Assembly (NCBI GenBank): GCA_014529385.2
Contig: CM043950.1
Coordinates: 65,740,935-65,802,934, forward strand
Length of the DNA stretch: 62,000 bases
Reading direction: 5' to 3'
Origin: Adiantum capillus-veneris
Lineage: Eukaryota > Streptophyta > Polypodiopsida > Polypodiales > Pteridaceae
The notes under the pieces: model-generated
Database searches by the model: none
Told to the model about the DNA's origin: nothing
Seen by the model: only the letters and a program-made list of their open reading frames with translations
In this document: one piece after another, positions 39,083 to 51,269 of the stretch
How positions within the stretch are numbered: the first letter of the stretch is position 1
How the letters are laid out: every line of letters begins with the position of its first letter
Made by a program: the position numbers and the translations under genes

Positions 39083-39234
39083 ATTCAAGAGACATGTAGT
39101 GGCTCGAGCCAAGAAGAACAAGTCAACTTTCTCAATAATTGTCTCAATAAACGTGTTTATTCAAGAGACATGTAGTGGCTCGAGCCAAGAAGAACAAGTC
39201 AACTTTCTCAGTAATTGTCTCAATAAACGTGTTT
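39083..39234. repeat. 76-bp tandem duplication
   Basis: Two adjacent 76-bp copies (39083-39158 and 39159-39234), each starting attcaagagacatgtagtgg, differ at about one position (ataattg versus gtaattg). Confidence 0.93.
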
Positions 39235-39708
39235 CTATCTTATTTTTTGCGCAATAATGATGTGGGCACTAGGAGTTACATAAGTTGGAAAATGTGGTTA
39301 GTGCCAGTGATATGCAAATTTCTTGTGACAAAGCTTGGATCAGCACCAAGACCTACAAGCTGTTTCAACCTCTCAAGGATGCCCTACGAGTGTAAGACAT
39401 TGTGGAAAACATATTTTCCGTTCCAACCTTGCAAAGGCGGCCACAAATGAAGATGTGCTCTCTCCCATCGGGTTAAACCTACACATTGAGGACACAGTGT
39501 CTGCTTCAAGCTGTATGAAGAGTGAAAAGCTAGGCAAAACTACTTAAGATCTTATAAAAGGGATTCTCTTACACAATGTGAAGAAATATGTTTGTGAACC
39601 TTAAAAGGCATTAACAAGCTATGCTTACATTCCATGAGTGAGCTTAAAAAGGTACGTAATTTACTAATGCATTTAGAATGTATTTTTTTCTATCACAAAC
39701 TCCCATGA
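39235..39708. other. Unassigned stretch
   Basis: No coding frame, RNA gene or repeat could be supported here. Confidence 0.4.
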
Positions 39709-40290
39709 CTAAGGTCTTCTCCTTAAATGTTTTGCAATGATGGGTACGAAGGTTTCTTTTGTGTTGAAACTTGCAGATATAGTGAAAGATCGAACGCTCG
39801 AGAGACTTAGCATCACTTTGATGAATGAAGCCCTATTGCCAAAAAGACAAAGGGATACAGGTGAGCCATCTCTCACCCTATCCATTAGTGTGCAATCAAG
39901 TACATCATGTACATCTACATCAGTAACAGGATGATCTGCAACATCTTTTGAAACCCCCATAGGCTGTACATTTGCCTCATTGGAATTTACATTTGTACTT
40001 CCACCATTGAACAAAGGCAGCAAAGTGTCATAAGTGTCTTGTGAGCTTACATTACTGTCTCTAGTACATGAGAGCAAGGGCTGAACAGAATCTTCCACAA
40101 ACACAACATCCCATGACACCAAAATACGCTTTGTTTGTGGATGATACAACCTTTAACCTTTTCTTTTAGAACTATAACCAGCAAAAATACATTTGACAAC
40201 CTTATCATCCAATTTTTTGCATCGTGTTTGTGGCAGCAAAGCATATGCCAAACAACCAAAAACACGCATATGCTCAATAGAAGGCTTTCT
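39709..40290 (-). pseudogene. Decayed copia integrase C-terminal fragment
   Basis: Read on the minus strand, the frame gives IEHMRVFGCLAYALLPQ, then DDKVVKCIFAGYSS, then, after a TAA stop at 40153-40155, RLYHPQTKRILVSWDVVFVED. This order is diagnostic of the region between the integrase core and the reverse transcriptase of copia Pol. The remaining codons down to 39709 resemble the variable linker. It cannot be the downstream part of the gag fragment at 36720-37820, because on the minus strand it lies upstream of that gag. It is a separate remnant or has been rearranged. Confidence 0.82.
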
Positions 40291-41112
40291 ATCAGAAGGA
40301 TATATGATTCAACAACCCCTCCATGTACTTTCTTCATGACCATGCAGGTTTTGCAAGACTAGAATCCATTTCACTTGTCCAAGGTACCTACACAAATAGC
40401 CGCACTTTGCACCTTATCAACGATATCTATTCATTGATTGAACATACACAAGTGCACGTAAGGAATGCCAACAACTATTTATTTGCGGTGCAAATTTGCA
40501 GAGCATGTCATTAGAGTGTTAACATAAATCTCTCTCAACTCACACTTCCCACACCCTTGAGCATTCATTAAAAATTTAGTCTGTATAATAAAACATATAG
40601 ATTTCAAGCAACATTTGAAATTATGCAACTATGCAAAGGAATGAAAAGCTCACATTGTGCTTTCCTATGTTGTAGTTCATCAATGTTCCTCGATGTAGTT
40701 CATTAATACATGTACAGATATAGCATGCGAGTTCAACAGGAGTTTTTAAAGGTTATTTTTTATGCATTTTTCACATACTTAAGGGTACTAATAAAGTAGG
40801 AAACACACATATTGAATAGGAAAGGGCATGTTTTATTGATGAAAACATCATAGAATAATAGGCCTTTAGATAAGGCTATGATCAAACGTAATATATAGGT
40901 CTACACATAGTACCCCCCTTCCCCAACAATGTTTGGAGGTTTTTCTAGATGTCATTTTGAGCTCTATAGCAAGGGTTGAAAATGAAAAAGAAGATTCATT
41001 AAAAGTCCACAATTTTGCGACCTAAGAAAATCTCCTACTCATAATTTGCAAAAGCCTTAGACATGATTGTCCAAGGTGTTATTTAGACTAGTATGGCCGG
41101 TGGCCTTCGGCC

Positions 41113-41114
<2 letters not shown>
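40291..41114. other. Unassigned AT-rich stretch
   Basis: No gene was recognised. The minus-strand sequence just above 40290 may extend the copia fragment but carries stops. Confidence 0.35.

Positions 41115-41163
<49 letters not shown>
41115..41163. repeat. (CT)n microsatellite
   Basis: About 24 uninterrupted CT units, preceded by the short palindromic stretch ggccggtggccttcggcc. Confidence 0.97.
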
Positions 41164-41164
<1 letters not shown>

Positions 41165-41166
<2 letters not shown>

Positions 41167-41761
41167 GTGCAACTGAGAGGCGCAGGGCACACAGGTCGGT
41201 TCGTGCTCTTTTTGGGGGAATCACTTCCCCTTTTATTATAGTATAGATACGGAATCTATATAATGGACAGGATACATTTGAGAGAATATTATGAAAAATC
41301 CATGCACATTTAGAAAATATGTAGGCCTACAAGGTTACAAGCCCAAATTCAAAACAACAATTTCTTCACACTATGTATCCTTCATGGAACAATCTATAAT
41401 TACTTTGATCTTTGTGTGCAATTTAGTTATGTCCTGATAATAGCTTAAGTGAAGGTTTTACACGCGGTGCCTTTGAATCACTCTTTGTACATATTGTAAA
41501 TAAAGATACGGTTTAGTACAAGAAAATACAGTGTATTACAATTTACATCATATGATTTAGACTCGTACGGTGTCTTTTTTTAATTCTTAAGAACCATTTG
41601 ATATTGTACACGATATGGTGTGTTATATCATACATATATCCATATAGTGCGACTGTGAGTACGACGTATTTGTACGATATGGGTATTCATACAACATATG
41701 GAAACTTCCCATTGATATATGGATCACCTTAACAGTGTCAAAACCTTGAACAACTTCATCT
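41165..41761. other. 3' flank of the hydrolase gene
   Basis: AT-rich DNA downstream of the minus-strand dienelactone hydrolase gene. It likely holds that gene's 3' UTR, but no specific polyadenylation signal can be singled out. Confidence 0.4.
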
Positions 41762-43792
41762 CTACCACAAATACATTTTGAGCCACTCAAAGATGTTGTC
41801 ATGGGCCTCCTCTGCCTTTTCCACTTCCCTTGCATCATCGATATTATAGCGGATGACCCATCCATGACTAGTACCCGGGTATATTTTCACAAAACTCTGG
41901 ACCTGCAAATTTTGACAGAGAGAAATGAAATGTATTAATAAAACAGAAAAAAAAAAAGCTTTTGTACCTCATTTCTCGACTCTAATATTTCTTGATATTG
42001 CATGACAACATCAGGCGGAGAAAACCTGTCTGTCTCTGCCGCTAAAATCGCTATGGGTGTCTTTACATCTGAAAAAATGAGGATTAAGGGGTTTAAGGTT
42101 TCCGGTTAATTAGGGCTTAGGAATGAGACTTATTTCAAGATAACAATCACAGCAAAACAAAACAATACTGCAAGAGAAAAGCCAACTATGTTTCCACACC
42201 TTTGAAGTCATCAACTGAGGCAAACGATGGATGGCACAATACTGCCACTTTTAAATAGTCCCGCTTTGCTAGCTCTACGACGACTTTGGCTGCAAAGCAG
42301 TCGGTTTGAAGGCAGTTTAGCAGCAGCAGCTAAGAACCTTATCATGCTTATCACACACACACATACAAATGCTTATTATAGACACATTTACAACCACAGA
42401 CACAATCAGATCCTTACCCACAAATTGCCACAAATGAAGCTGGTTGATTAATTTTCATGCACAGTTGTGGTTGACTCAAAACTAAAAAACCTTTTATCAA
42501 ACCCATGATCTTGCAAGAAATTTGAGATGTGGAAACTGATACCTCCCCAGCAAAATCCAACCGCTCCAGTCGAAAAAATTCCCTTGTTTTTCAGAGTTTC
42601 CACGATGCTTATTGTACCTTCAACAAAATCCATCTTGGAGAGAAAAACGACGGACTCAAATGTTTTGCAGAAGCGAGTCTTAACAAGCGAAGTATGAGAC
42701 TAGCTAGCAATCTATTGGTGTACATACAGGTTCATGAGTCTTTTTCCATTCTTCAACTGGCACTCTGGCACTTGCGCTGAAAGGATCCTTGTTGAAATAG
42801 TCCGGCACAACCACCAAGTAACCGAGGGATGATGCAATCTTGTCTGCCAATTTTCTACATGATAGCACAAAATGTAATTAGCTTAGTCTTCGGAGGAAGT
42901 TTATGAGAGTATTTAAAAGAAGGCTGTCTGTCTTTTGTCCCTCCTCTAGCCGTCTTCGAACACGATTATGGAAAATTGATCCGTGCCATAAGGCAAAAGA
43001 CTTCCCATTAAGGCTTACAGCTTTAATGCAGCCTTTCACTAGCAACACGGGCTGCTTGACAAGAGCTTGATAAATGGCCTCAGATGCATGAGGGTAAAAA
43101 ATATTGTCCATTTCATGTTCGAGCGAAAATTCACAGCTGGGATTTCGGTCGGATTGTCTCTGGAAAAGGTTTAATAGTCCCATATTGTATCATGCCAAGC
43201 ATACCACCAACATCATAGCAAAGAAATATGTTGCTGCGGTAGCTACTCATGGATTGTCAAACTGACACACTGCCTATGGTCGGTACAAACAAAACCAGAC
43301 CTCCATGTTGCACACCTCCCAAACCTTCTCAGAAATCATGGAAGAGCACATCCTCATTGGAAAAATGGAAGCTTTTACACATGATTGAACGTTGAATGGG
43401 AAGAGACCCCCCTCACGATCACCTGAGAAGTGGAGATTCAAAACCTTCACAGAAAAGAAAAAATGAAAAGATGCATCAATGTTTATCTATGCAGAAACGG
43501 AGCTGCAAAAGCAATGGTGGGTGTGGGGCACTGGGGGTGTGTGTGTGTGTGATTTTAATTCAAAGCACCTCATTGCTGCACCTTTAAGCGCTTGAAAAGA
43601 TTAAGAGCATAATAGCTGGTAGGACAGGATGAAAGAATTACCGAAAACATCTGAGACAAGGATGACCGCAGCTGTGGGGGTGGCAGAAGAAGGGTGCGAC
43701 AGGTAGGAGAAGAAGGGGCCGAAGCTCTCTTCAGAGCCCGTGCATGCATGCTGGCATGGAGGGGCGGGAACACAGCACTCGGGACCGGCCAT
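41762..43792 (-). CDS. Dienelactone hydrolase family protein, seven exons, intact
   Basis: A cytosolic-type alpha/beta hydrolase; family members cleave dienelactones or related esters, and the plant substrate here is unknown. Exons on the minus strand are 43792-43642, 43444-43423, 42854-42728, 42633-42543, 42289-42200, 42068-41968 and 41902-41762. All introns have GT-AG ends and compatible phases, giving 723 nt and 240 residues, the usual size for the family. The start is the ATG opening MAGPECCVPAPP. ILVSDVFG is followed by the microexon, then KLADKIASSLGYLVVVPDYF. The nucleophile elbow GFCWGA gives Cys128, AAETDRFSPP gives Asp174, and PGTSHGW gives His207, so the Cys-Asp-His triad is complete. 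There is no signal peptide. It is the only host gene in the window with no visible break. Confidence 0.94.
43423..43444 (-). other. 22-nt microexon of the hydrolase gene
   Basis: Between AAG and GT splice sites, these 22 bases encode FESPLL plus split Gly and Arg codons. They join phase 1 (exon 1, DVFG) to phase 2 (exon 3, KLADK). The result reads SDVFGFESPLLRKLADK, which matches the family's usual DVFG-(Y/F)EAPNLRKLADK pattern. Confidence 0.9.
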
Positions 43793-43793
43793 C

Positions 43794-43885
43794 TCTCTCT
43801 CTCTCGTATATCAGGTCTTTTGAGGTCTTTTGGGATTGTTCCTCGCCACGTTAAAATCTTTCTTCCCCTCCTCCTCTTCCTCCTC

Positions 43886-43912
<27 letters not shown>
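43794..43912 (-). promoter_or_regulatory. GA-rich 5' UTR/promoter-proximal tracts of the hydrolase gene
   Basis: (CT)n tracts at about 43794-43805 and 43886-43912 read as GA repeats on the coding strand directly upstream of the hydrolase ATG. GA/CT repeats are common in plant 5' UTRs and core promoters. The transcription start cannot be fixed from the sequence. Confidence 0.5.
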
Positions 43913-43917
<5 letters not shown>

Positions 43918-44479
43918 GTTTCCAATATTTTGTTCGATCTCAATTCAATGTGAATGCAGCTAACGAAGCACTCTAGTTTATTTGAGAGAGAGAGAGAGAG
44001 AGAGAAAGAGACTTTTCATGAAAGCGTGCTAGATTTTCTACCTGAGAGTGTTTGGGATACTGATGGTCGTGGTTCACAGGTGTACCTCCGCATAAATTGG
44101 ATACCGATCGTAGTGCTTCAGAGGGGTACCTCGTCAAAAACCACAAGGAGTGTTAGAGTTTTCTCAAGCTCAATGTTCATGATCATACAAGATGTCAATG
44201 TTATTGTTTGTTGTTCCATTTTTATGTTTAAAAAAGAAGAAAACTTGTAAGTCTCCTTGCATGGGGGAGTTTGCACAGTCCTCCCTAATTTTTATAATAC
44301 GAGAGAACGTGCCATTCCCAGGGCAACGTGCAATTTTCAGTGTGTTCATTAACTGCGTGTTCAGTGTCAAAAATCAAAAAATGATAATGCTTACTCATCG
44401 CACGGTTGAATGTCTATCGCCAATGCACTTCCTTACATCAACAATGTTGGGTATCTCCTGCACTTAACGAGCACTTAAC
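43913..44479. other. Spacer between the hydrolase gene and PPR remnants
   Basis: Probable upstream region of the hydrolase gene. It contains a (GA)n tract at about 43984-44005. No other feature is supported. Confidence 0.4.
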
Positions 44480-45660
44480 CCGCTGCAAGAGATGACATCC
44501 CAGAGAGGATACCCTTCAAGAAGTTTTTCTCCTATTGTGAGGACACCACATTTTGTATACATATTGATCAAACCACCACCAAGCATGAAATCGTACTCCC
44601 AACAAACATTGACTAGCGATCACATCGTGAATTCCAATACCCATGTGAGAGTCTTTCATAAGGCCACAGGCCTTCAAGGTGTAAGTGTAGGTGAATGTAT
44701 TTGGAGAAAGAGGTTCCGTAACAACAATCAAGAGATTTCTTGCAATGAGCATATTAGGTATATCTTGCAACCAACACGTTGCAGGTTATGACACTCCAGG
44801 GAGAATGTGAATCAAGAACTTTTCATCTTTTGATGCTTTATGACAGTACCACATTTGGCATACATATCAACGAAGCGCTGCCAAGCATGACATCCTTTAC
44901 CGACAACGTCGGACTAGGTATCTTCTCGTTAATTCTCTCACCCATGTCAACAGGTTGCATAAGGCCACTGGCCTTCAAGGTGCAAGCGTCGGTGAATGTA
45001 TTTGGAGAAAAGTCTTCCATTTGCATCCGCTTCAAGAGCTACACTCTCACAATGAAGTTGGGCATATCCATCAATCAATGCGTTCGAGGTGATGACATTC
45101 CGGAGGGAAGCCCATCAAGAGGTTATTTTGCTATCGTGGGAGCACCACATTTGACATATAGTTAGACCAAAGCACCACCAAGTACGATATTTCTTCACCA
45201 ACAATCCCTTATCAACAATCTTCATATGAGAAACCATCACTTGCCATTTGTCTAAAGCAGCCTAGAGTACTCCAAGAGATCTCACTTCACATCTGATGAA
45301 TGCCTTCAAGATGCACGCATAGGTGATTGCATCTAGACAAAGGCCCTCACTTTGCATCCACTGAGAATAGCCGAGAGCTTTCCGTCCCTGCTCCTATTGT
45401 GCGTATCGTGCAATCAGTTAACACTGTTCTGAATAGTAAGCTCCTCAAGCATCTGCAAAAAACAGCCCAGAGCTCCCGACGCGGCCCTTGTCGGGCATAT
45501 CCTGCAATCATAGCGTTCCAAGAGACAACATCCCGCACCACATTTGGCATACATATCGACCAAGGCATTGCCAAGCATGGCAATTTTTTGCAAACAGCCC
45601 CTATTAAAGTGAATTTTCAAGCCCATATCGGCATCTTGCGTACATCAAGATGCATGCGTA
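44480..45660 (-). pseudogene. PPR repeat remnant, distal part
   Basis: Minus-strand pieces such as SPNTFTYTYTLKACGLM (near 44710) and SPNTFTDACTLKASGLM (near 45000) are PPR motifs of the 'pd..TY...LKACG' type. The reading frame is broken by stops and shifts throughout. This is the downstream end of the long PPR array. No E, E+ or DYW domain, which would mark an organellar RNA-editing factor, was recognised after it. Confidence 0.75.
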
Positions 45661-48600
45661 TGTGATTGCATCTGGAGAGAGGCTCCGGATTTGTGTGCGT
45701 ATCCTGCAATCAGTTAACGCCGTTCCGAAGAGTAAGCTCCTCAAGCACTTGCAGAAAACAACACAGAGCTCCTGACGGGGCCCTTGTCGGGCATATCTTG
45801 CAATCATAGCGTTCCAAAAGACAACATCCAACACCACATTTGGCATAGATATCGACCAAGGCATTGCCAAGCACAACAATTTTTTGCAACAGTCCCTGTT
45901 AAAGGGAATTTTCAAGCCCATATTGGCATCTTGCATATAGTCACATGCCCTTAAGATGCACACGTATGTGATTGCATATGGAGAGAGGCCCTCGCTTTGC
46001 ATCCGTTGAAAACAACGGAGAGCTTTTTGACCCTGCTCCTGTTGTGCGTATCCCGCAATCAATGCACTCCAGGAGACGGCATTCGGGACAGGAAGTCACG
46101 CACGTTTTGTGCTTTCTGAAGTGCACCACATTTAGCATATTTATCGACCAAACCAGTGCCAAGCACGACAATTTCTTGCAACAATTTCTTGCAACAGCTG
46201 TTGACTAACAATATGAGTGTGAATTTTTAAGCCCATATCAACGTCTTGCGTAGAGCTGCATGCCTTTGAGATGCCTGCGTATGATTGCATCTATGGCTAC
46301 GAAGGTGATTGCATCTGCTGACCCGCATGCCTTCAAGATGTCTGCGTAGGTGATTGAATCTACGGCTGCGTATGTGATTGCATATGCTGACCCGCATGCC
46401 TTCCAGATTCTTGTGTAGGCGTAGTTGATTGCATCTGGAGAGAGACCCTGCCTGCGATTGCATCTGCTGTCCCACATGCCTTCGAGATGCTTGTGTAGGC
46501 ATAGGTGATTGCATTTGGAGAGACCCTGCCTGCCATCGAGACAGGAATCTTCTCAGGCACGTTTCGTGTTTTCTGAAGTGCACCACATTTAGCATACATA
46601 TCGACCAAGGCATTTCCAAGCACGAGAATTTTTTGCAACAGCCCTTGACTAATAATATTAGAGCAATTTTTAAGCCCGTATCAACATCTTGCATAGAGCC
46701 ACATGGCTTCAAGATGCATGTGTAGGTGACTGTATCTGGACAGAGGCCCTCACTTTGCATCCACTGAAACAGCCAAGAGCTTTCTGTCCGTGCTCTCGCA
46801 ATCAATGCACTGCAAGAGACGCCATTCGGGACAGGAAGCTCCTTAGGCACGTTTTGTGATTTCTGAAGTGCACCACATTTAGTCTCCATTTAGTATACGT
46901 ATCGACCAAGGCATTGCCAAGCACGACAATTTCTTGCAACAGCACTTGACTAACAATATGAGAGTGAATTTTTAAGCCCATATCAACAGCCCACAGCTTT
47001 CGGCACGGCCCATGTCGGGCATATCCTGCAGTCATAACGTTCGAAGAGACAACATCCCGCACCACATTTGGCATACCTATTGACCAAGGCATTGCCAAGC
47101 ACGGCAATTTTTGCAATAGCCACTATTAAAGAATTTTCAAGCCCATATCGGCATCTTGCGTATAGCCACATGCCTTCAAGATCCACGCGTATGCGATTTC
47201 ATATGGAGAGAGGCCCCCGCTTGGCATTCGGGAGAGAGACCTGCCTGCAATTGCATCTGTTGACCCGCATGCCTTCGAGATGCTTGCGTAGGCGTAGGTG
47301 TAGGTGATTGCAGCTGGAGAGACCCTGCCTGCGAGATAGGAAGATCCTTAGGCATGTTTTGTGAGGCCCTCACTTTGCATCGGCTGTAGACAATCGAGAG
47401 CTTTCTGTCCCTGCTTCTGGTATGCGTATCCCGCAATCAATGCACTCCAAGAGACGGCATTCGGGACAGGAAGCTCCTCAGGCACGTTTTGTGCTTTCTG
47501 AAGTGCACCACATTTAGCATACATACCGATCAAGGCCCCCTCTTTGCATCCGCTGAAAACAGCCGAGTGCTTTCTGGCCCTACTCCTGTTGTGCGTATCT
47601 CGTCCAAGAGATGGCATTCGGAACAGGAAGCTCCTCAGGCACGTTTTGTGCTTTCTGCACCACTACATATCGAGCAAGGCATTGCCAAGCACGACAATTT
47701 CTTGCAAAAACCTTTGACTAACAACATCAGAGTGAATTTTTAAGCCCATATCAACATCTTGCGTAGAGTCGCATGCCTTCACAATGCCTACGTAGGTGAT
47801 TGCATCTATGGATGCATAGGTGATTGCATCTGTTGACCCACATGCCTTCAAGATGGCTGCATAGGTGATTGCATCTATTGACCCGCATGCCTTCTAGATG
47901 CGTGCGTAGGTGTAGTTGATGGCATCAAGAGAGAGACTGTTCCTGCAATTGCATCTCCTGACCCGCATGCCTTCGAGATGCATGTGTAGGCGTAGGTGAT
48001 TGCATCTGGAGAGACCCCGCCTGCCATCGAGACAGGAAGCTCCTCAGGCACGTTCTCTGCTTTCTGAAGTGCACCACATTTAGCATACATATCGACCAAC
48101 GCATTGCTAAGCACGAGAATTCTTTACAACATCCCTTGAATAACAATATCAGAACGAATTTTTAAGCCCATATGAACATCTTGTATAGAGCCACATGCCT
48201 TCAAGATGCACACGTAGGTGATTGCATCTGGAAAGAGGCCCTCATTTTGCATCCGATGAAAACAGCTGAGAGCTTTCTTTCCCTGATCCTGTTGTGCGTA
48301 TCCACAATCACTGCACTCCAATAGACAACATTCAGGGCAGGAAGCTCCTCAAGCACGTTCTGTGCTTTTTGAAGTGCACCACATTCATCATACGTATCAA
48401 CCAAGGCATTGCCAAGCACGAAAAATTCTTGAAACAGCCCTTGACTAACAATATGAGAGCGAATTTTTAAGCCCATGTCAATAGCCCAGAACTCCCGGTG
48501 CGCCCCATGTCGGGCATATCCTGCAGTCGTAGCATTCCAAGAGACAACATCCAACACCACATTTGGCATATATATCGACCAAGGCATGTAGTTGTACGCA

Positions 48601-49240
48601 AGATGTCGATATGGGCATGAAAATTCACTTTAATAGGGGTTGTTGCAAAAAATTTCCGTAGCATACGTATCGACCAAGGCATCAATCAAGCATGACATTT
48701 TCCTGCAACAACCCTTGACTAACAATATGAGAGCGAATTTTGAAGCCCATATCAACAACCCAGAGCTCCCGTGCGGCCCATGTCGGGCATATCATGCAAT
48801 CATAGCATTCCAAGAGACAACATCCCGCACCACATTTGGCATACGTATCGACCAAGGCATTGGCAAGCACGACAACAACCGCTATTAAAGTGAATTTTCA
48901 GGCCCATATTGGCATCTTGCGTACAACCACATGCCTTCAAGATGCGATTGCATCTAGAGAGAAGGCACCGCTTTGCATCCGCTGAAAACAGGCGAGAGAT
49001 GGCATCTGCCGACGTGCATGTCTTCAAGATGGCTGCGTAGGAGATTGCAGGCATACATATCGACCAAAGCATTGGTAGCAACATGCCTTCAAGATGCACG
49101 TTTGTGTGATTGCATGTGGAGAGAGGCCCCCGCTTTGCATCCACTGAAACCAGCGCACGACATCTTTTTTCAACACCCTCTGACTACCAATATGATTGTG
49201 AATTCTTGTGCCCATATCAGCATCTTGGGTAGAGCCACAT
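45661..49240 (-). pseudogene. PPR repeats expanded as a degenerate tandem array
   Basis: The blocks recur in order on the minus strand: GNALVDMYAKCGAL, EELPVPNAVSWSALIAGYA, SPDAITYVCILKACGS, MGLKIHSDIVSQ. This is the PLS-type PPR pattern of organelle RNA-binding proteins. The landmark 'aagcccatat' recurs at about 45608, 45914, 46228, 46974, 47140, 47741, 48163, 48470 and 48744, often about 306 nt apart, close to three 34-residue repeats. Frameshifts and stops break it into pieces under about 220 codons. Between 46290 and 46520 the repeats have collapsed into very short units. A functional protein is not possible from this frame. Confidence 0.82.
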
Positions 49241-50640
49241 GCCTTCAAGATGCATGTGTAGGTGGTTGCATTTGCTGGAAATAGACTAGAGATTTATCTT
49301 GTGACAAATCCTCATCATGCTCTACTTGTTTATGCTTGACTTGTGTTCCAAGCATTGCTTGTTCCTTGGATTTCGTTAATAAAAAATTGACAAAATAGAT
49401 TGTGTTTAAAGATCTTGTATGAGGCCACAAGCCTTCGAGGTGGAAGCGTAGGTGAGTGCAATTAGATTTGGGCCTTCTCGTTGCATCCAGTAAAAACAGT
49501 CGAGAGTTTCCTTGCCACGATGAGGTTGGCCATATCCTGCAATCCACTCACTACAAGAGATGATAGCCTGGAGAGGATCTCCATCACAAACTTCTCGTGC
49601 TATCATGACGGCACTACATTTGGCATACATATAGATCAAAGCACCGCAATCAATGGATTCCAAGAGACAACAGCCTCTGACTAACAATATAACTGCAATC
49701 AATGCATTCCAAGAGGTGACATTTTGGACAGGAAGCTCCTCAAGACAATGCAACAACCTTTGCCTGACATTATAATCCTGTAATCAGTGCATGCCGGGAG
49801 GTGAAATTTTGGACCGGAAGCTCCTTCATACAGTTCCAAGTACGACATCTTTTTTCAATAGCCTCTGACTAACAATATAATCCTGAATCAGTGCATTCCA
49901 AGACAGTGCCAAGCATGAAATCTTTTTTCAAAGGCCTCTGACTAACAATATAATCCTGCAATCAGTGCATTCCAAGAGGTGACATTTTGGACAAGAAGCT
50001 CCTCAAGCACTTTTTGTCCTTTCTCAAGTGCACCACATTTGGCATACATATTGACCAAGACTACCAAGCACGACATCTTTTTTCAACAATGTAATTGTGA
50101 ATTTTTGTGCCCATATCAGCATCTTGCGTAGAGCCACATGCCTTAAAGATTCTTGCGTAGGTGATTGCATCTAGACAGGTCCTCGCTTCGCAGCTCGATT
50201 CTACATGTGGCGATTAAAGAAGTGCAACAGAGCCGCATGTCTTTACGATGCCTCCGTAGGTGATTGCATCTGGAGAGAGTCCCTCGCTTCGCATTTGTGG
50301 TCCAGAGCTTCTCATGCCTTCAAGATGTAAGCATATCCTTCAAGACAAAAGTATAGGTGACTGACTTTGGAGAGATACACTTGCTTTGCACCTACTAAAT
50401 TCCTTGAGCGCACCACATTTGGCATGCATAACGACCAAGACAGTGCTAAGCACGACATCTTTTTTTAACAATGTAGTTGTGAACTTTTGTGCCCATATTA
50501 GCATCTTGCATAGAGCCACATGCCTTCAAGCTGTGTGCGTAGGTGATTGCATCTAGAGAGGCCCACACTTTGCATCTGGATTTTGCCTGCGACGATGAAA
50601 AAAGCACAACAGAGCCGCATGCCTTTTTATATGCTTGTGA
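49241..50640 (-). pseudogene. PPR repeat remnant with roughly 80-90-bp micro-duplications
   Basis: Fragments of PPR coding sequence continue on the minus strand (for example WNALIAVI and KACGLIQDL near 49406-49700). Around 49670-50010 the motif ctctgactaacaatataa followed by a variant of 'cagtgcattccaag' is repeated several times at short spacing. This is a local expansion of a sub-part of the PPR unit. No open frame longer than about 116 codons remains. Confidence 0.7.
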
Positions 50641-50659
50641 GGTGACTAACAATATATTT

Positions 50660-51269
50660 GTTAATTTTTGTGCCCATGCCGCACGCATCTTACGTACGCT
50701 CCCATGTTCCTAAAAATATTGTAATCATAGAAGTCCAGGAAACAACTTTACGTCCTTCCAGCTTGTTAAAAAATACATATGCGTTCTCAGTACTACCACA
50801 TTTACCATACATGTCAACAAGGCTGTCCCCCTACAATGAGGTGCAAATCGAGGCCATTTGCAATAGAGTATGCATGAACGTCCATTCCATCATTCAAATC
50901 TTTTGAGTTGATGCATGCCTTCAACACACTTAGAAATGTCACATCATCTGGGGCAATAACCTTTTACATTGCTCTAAAAAGAGCAAAGGCCTCTCTACTA
51001 TAACCTTCTTTGACGTAACCAATGATCAATGTATTCCATCCAACTCCATTTGGCTCCCTTGTCTTGTTAAAGACAATTTGAGCACAATGTACGTTGCCAA
51101 GTTCAACATGCATGAAAACGAGACTACTCCCCACATGTGAATCAGACTCGAAACCATATCTAGCCACAAAAGTATGTACTTTTGAACCTCCTTCAGGGGA
51201 CAAAAGGTCAGCGCAAGCCTTCAGAACGACAACAAAGAGCACCTTATCAGGCTCTACATGTGTCTCCAA
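50660..51269 (-). pseudogene. PPR gene remnant, upstream, better-preserved part
   Basis: The first 101 codons (51269-50964) are open and carry PPR motifs: PDKVLFVVVLKACADLL, GSKVHTFVARYGFESD, NGVGWNTLIIGYVKEGYSREAF. A stop follows. PPR coding then continues with APDDVTFLSVLKAC and MDVHAYSIANGL, is shifted at a run of five C at 50827-50831, and resumes as SLVDMYGKCGS and KVVSWTSMI. The order and spacing match a plant PLS-class PPR protein. The true N-terminus, with an organellar targeting peptide, would lie above 51269 and is not recognisable. Confidence 0.8.

Noticed and set aside
42227-42780. Plus-strand frames across the hydrolase locus
   Set aside because: They are antisense shadows of the spliced minus-strand gene.
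42878-43183. 101-codon minus-strand frame inside the hydrolase locus (MGLLNLFQRQ...)
   Set aside because: It lies within the intron between the microexon and exon 3, matches no part of the family, and is not needed for a complete 240-residue protein.
44480-51269. Functional PPR RNA-editing factor gene
   Set aside because: There are too many stops and frameshifts, the repeat number is implausible, and no E or DYW domain is seen.
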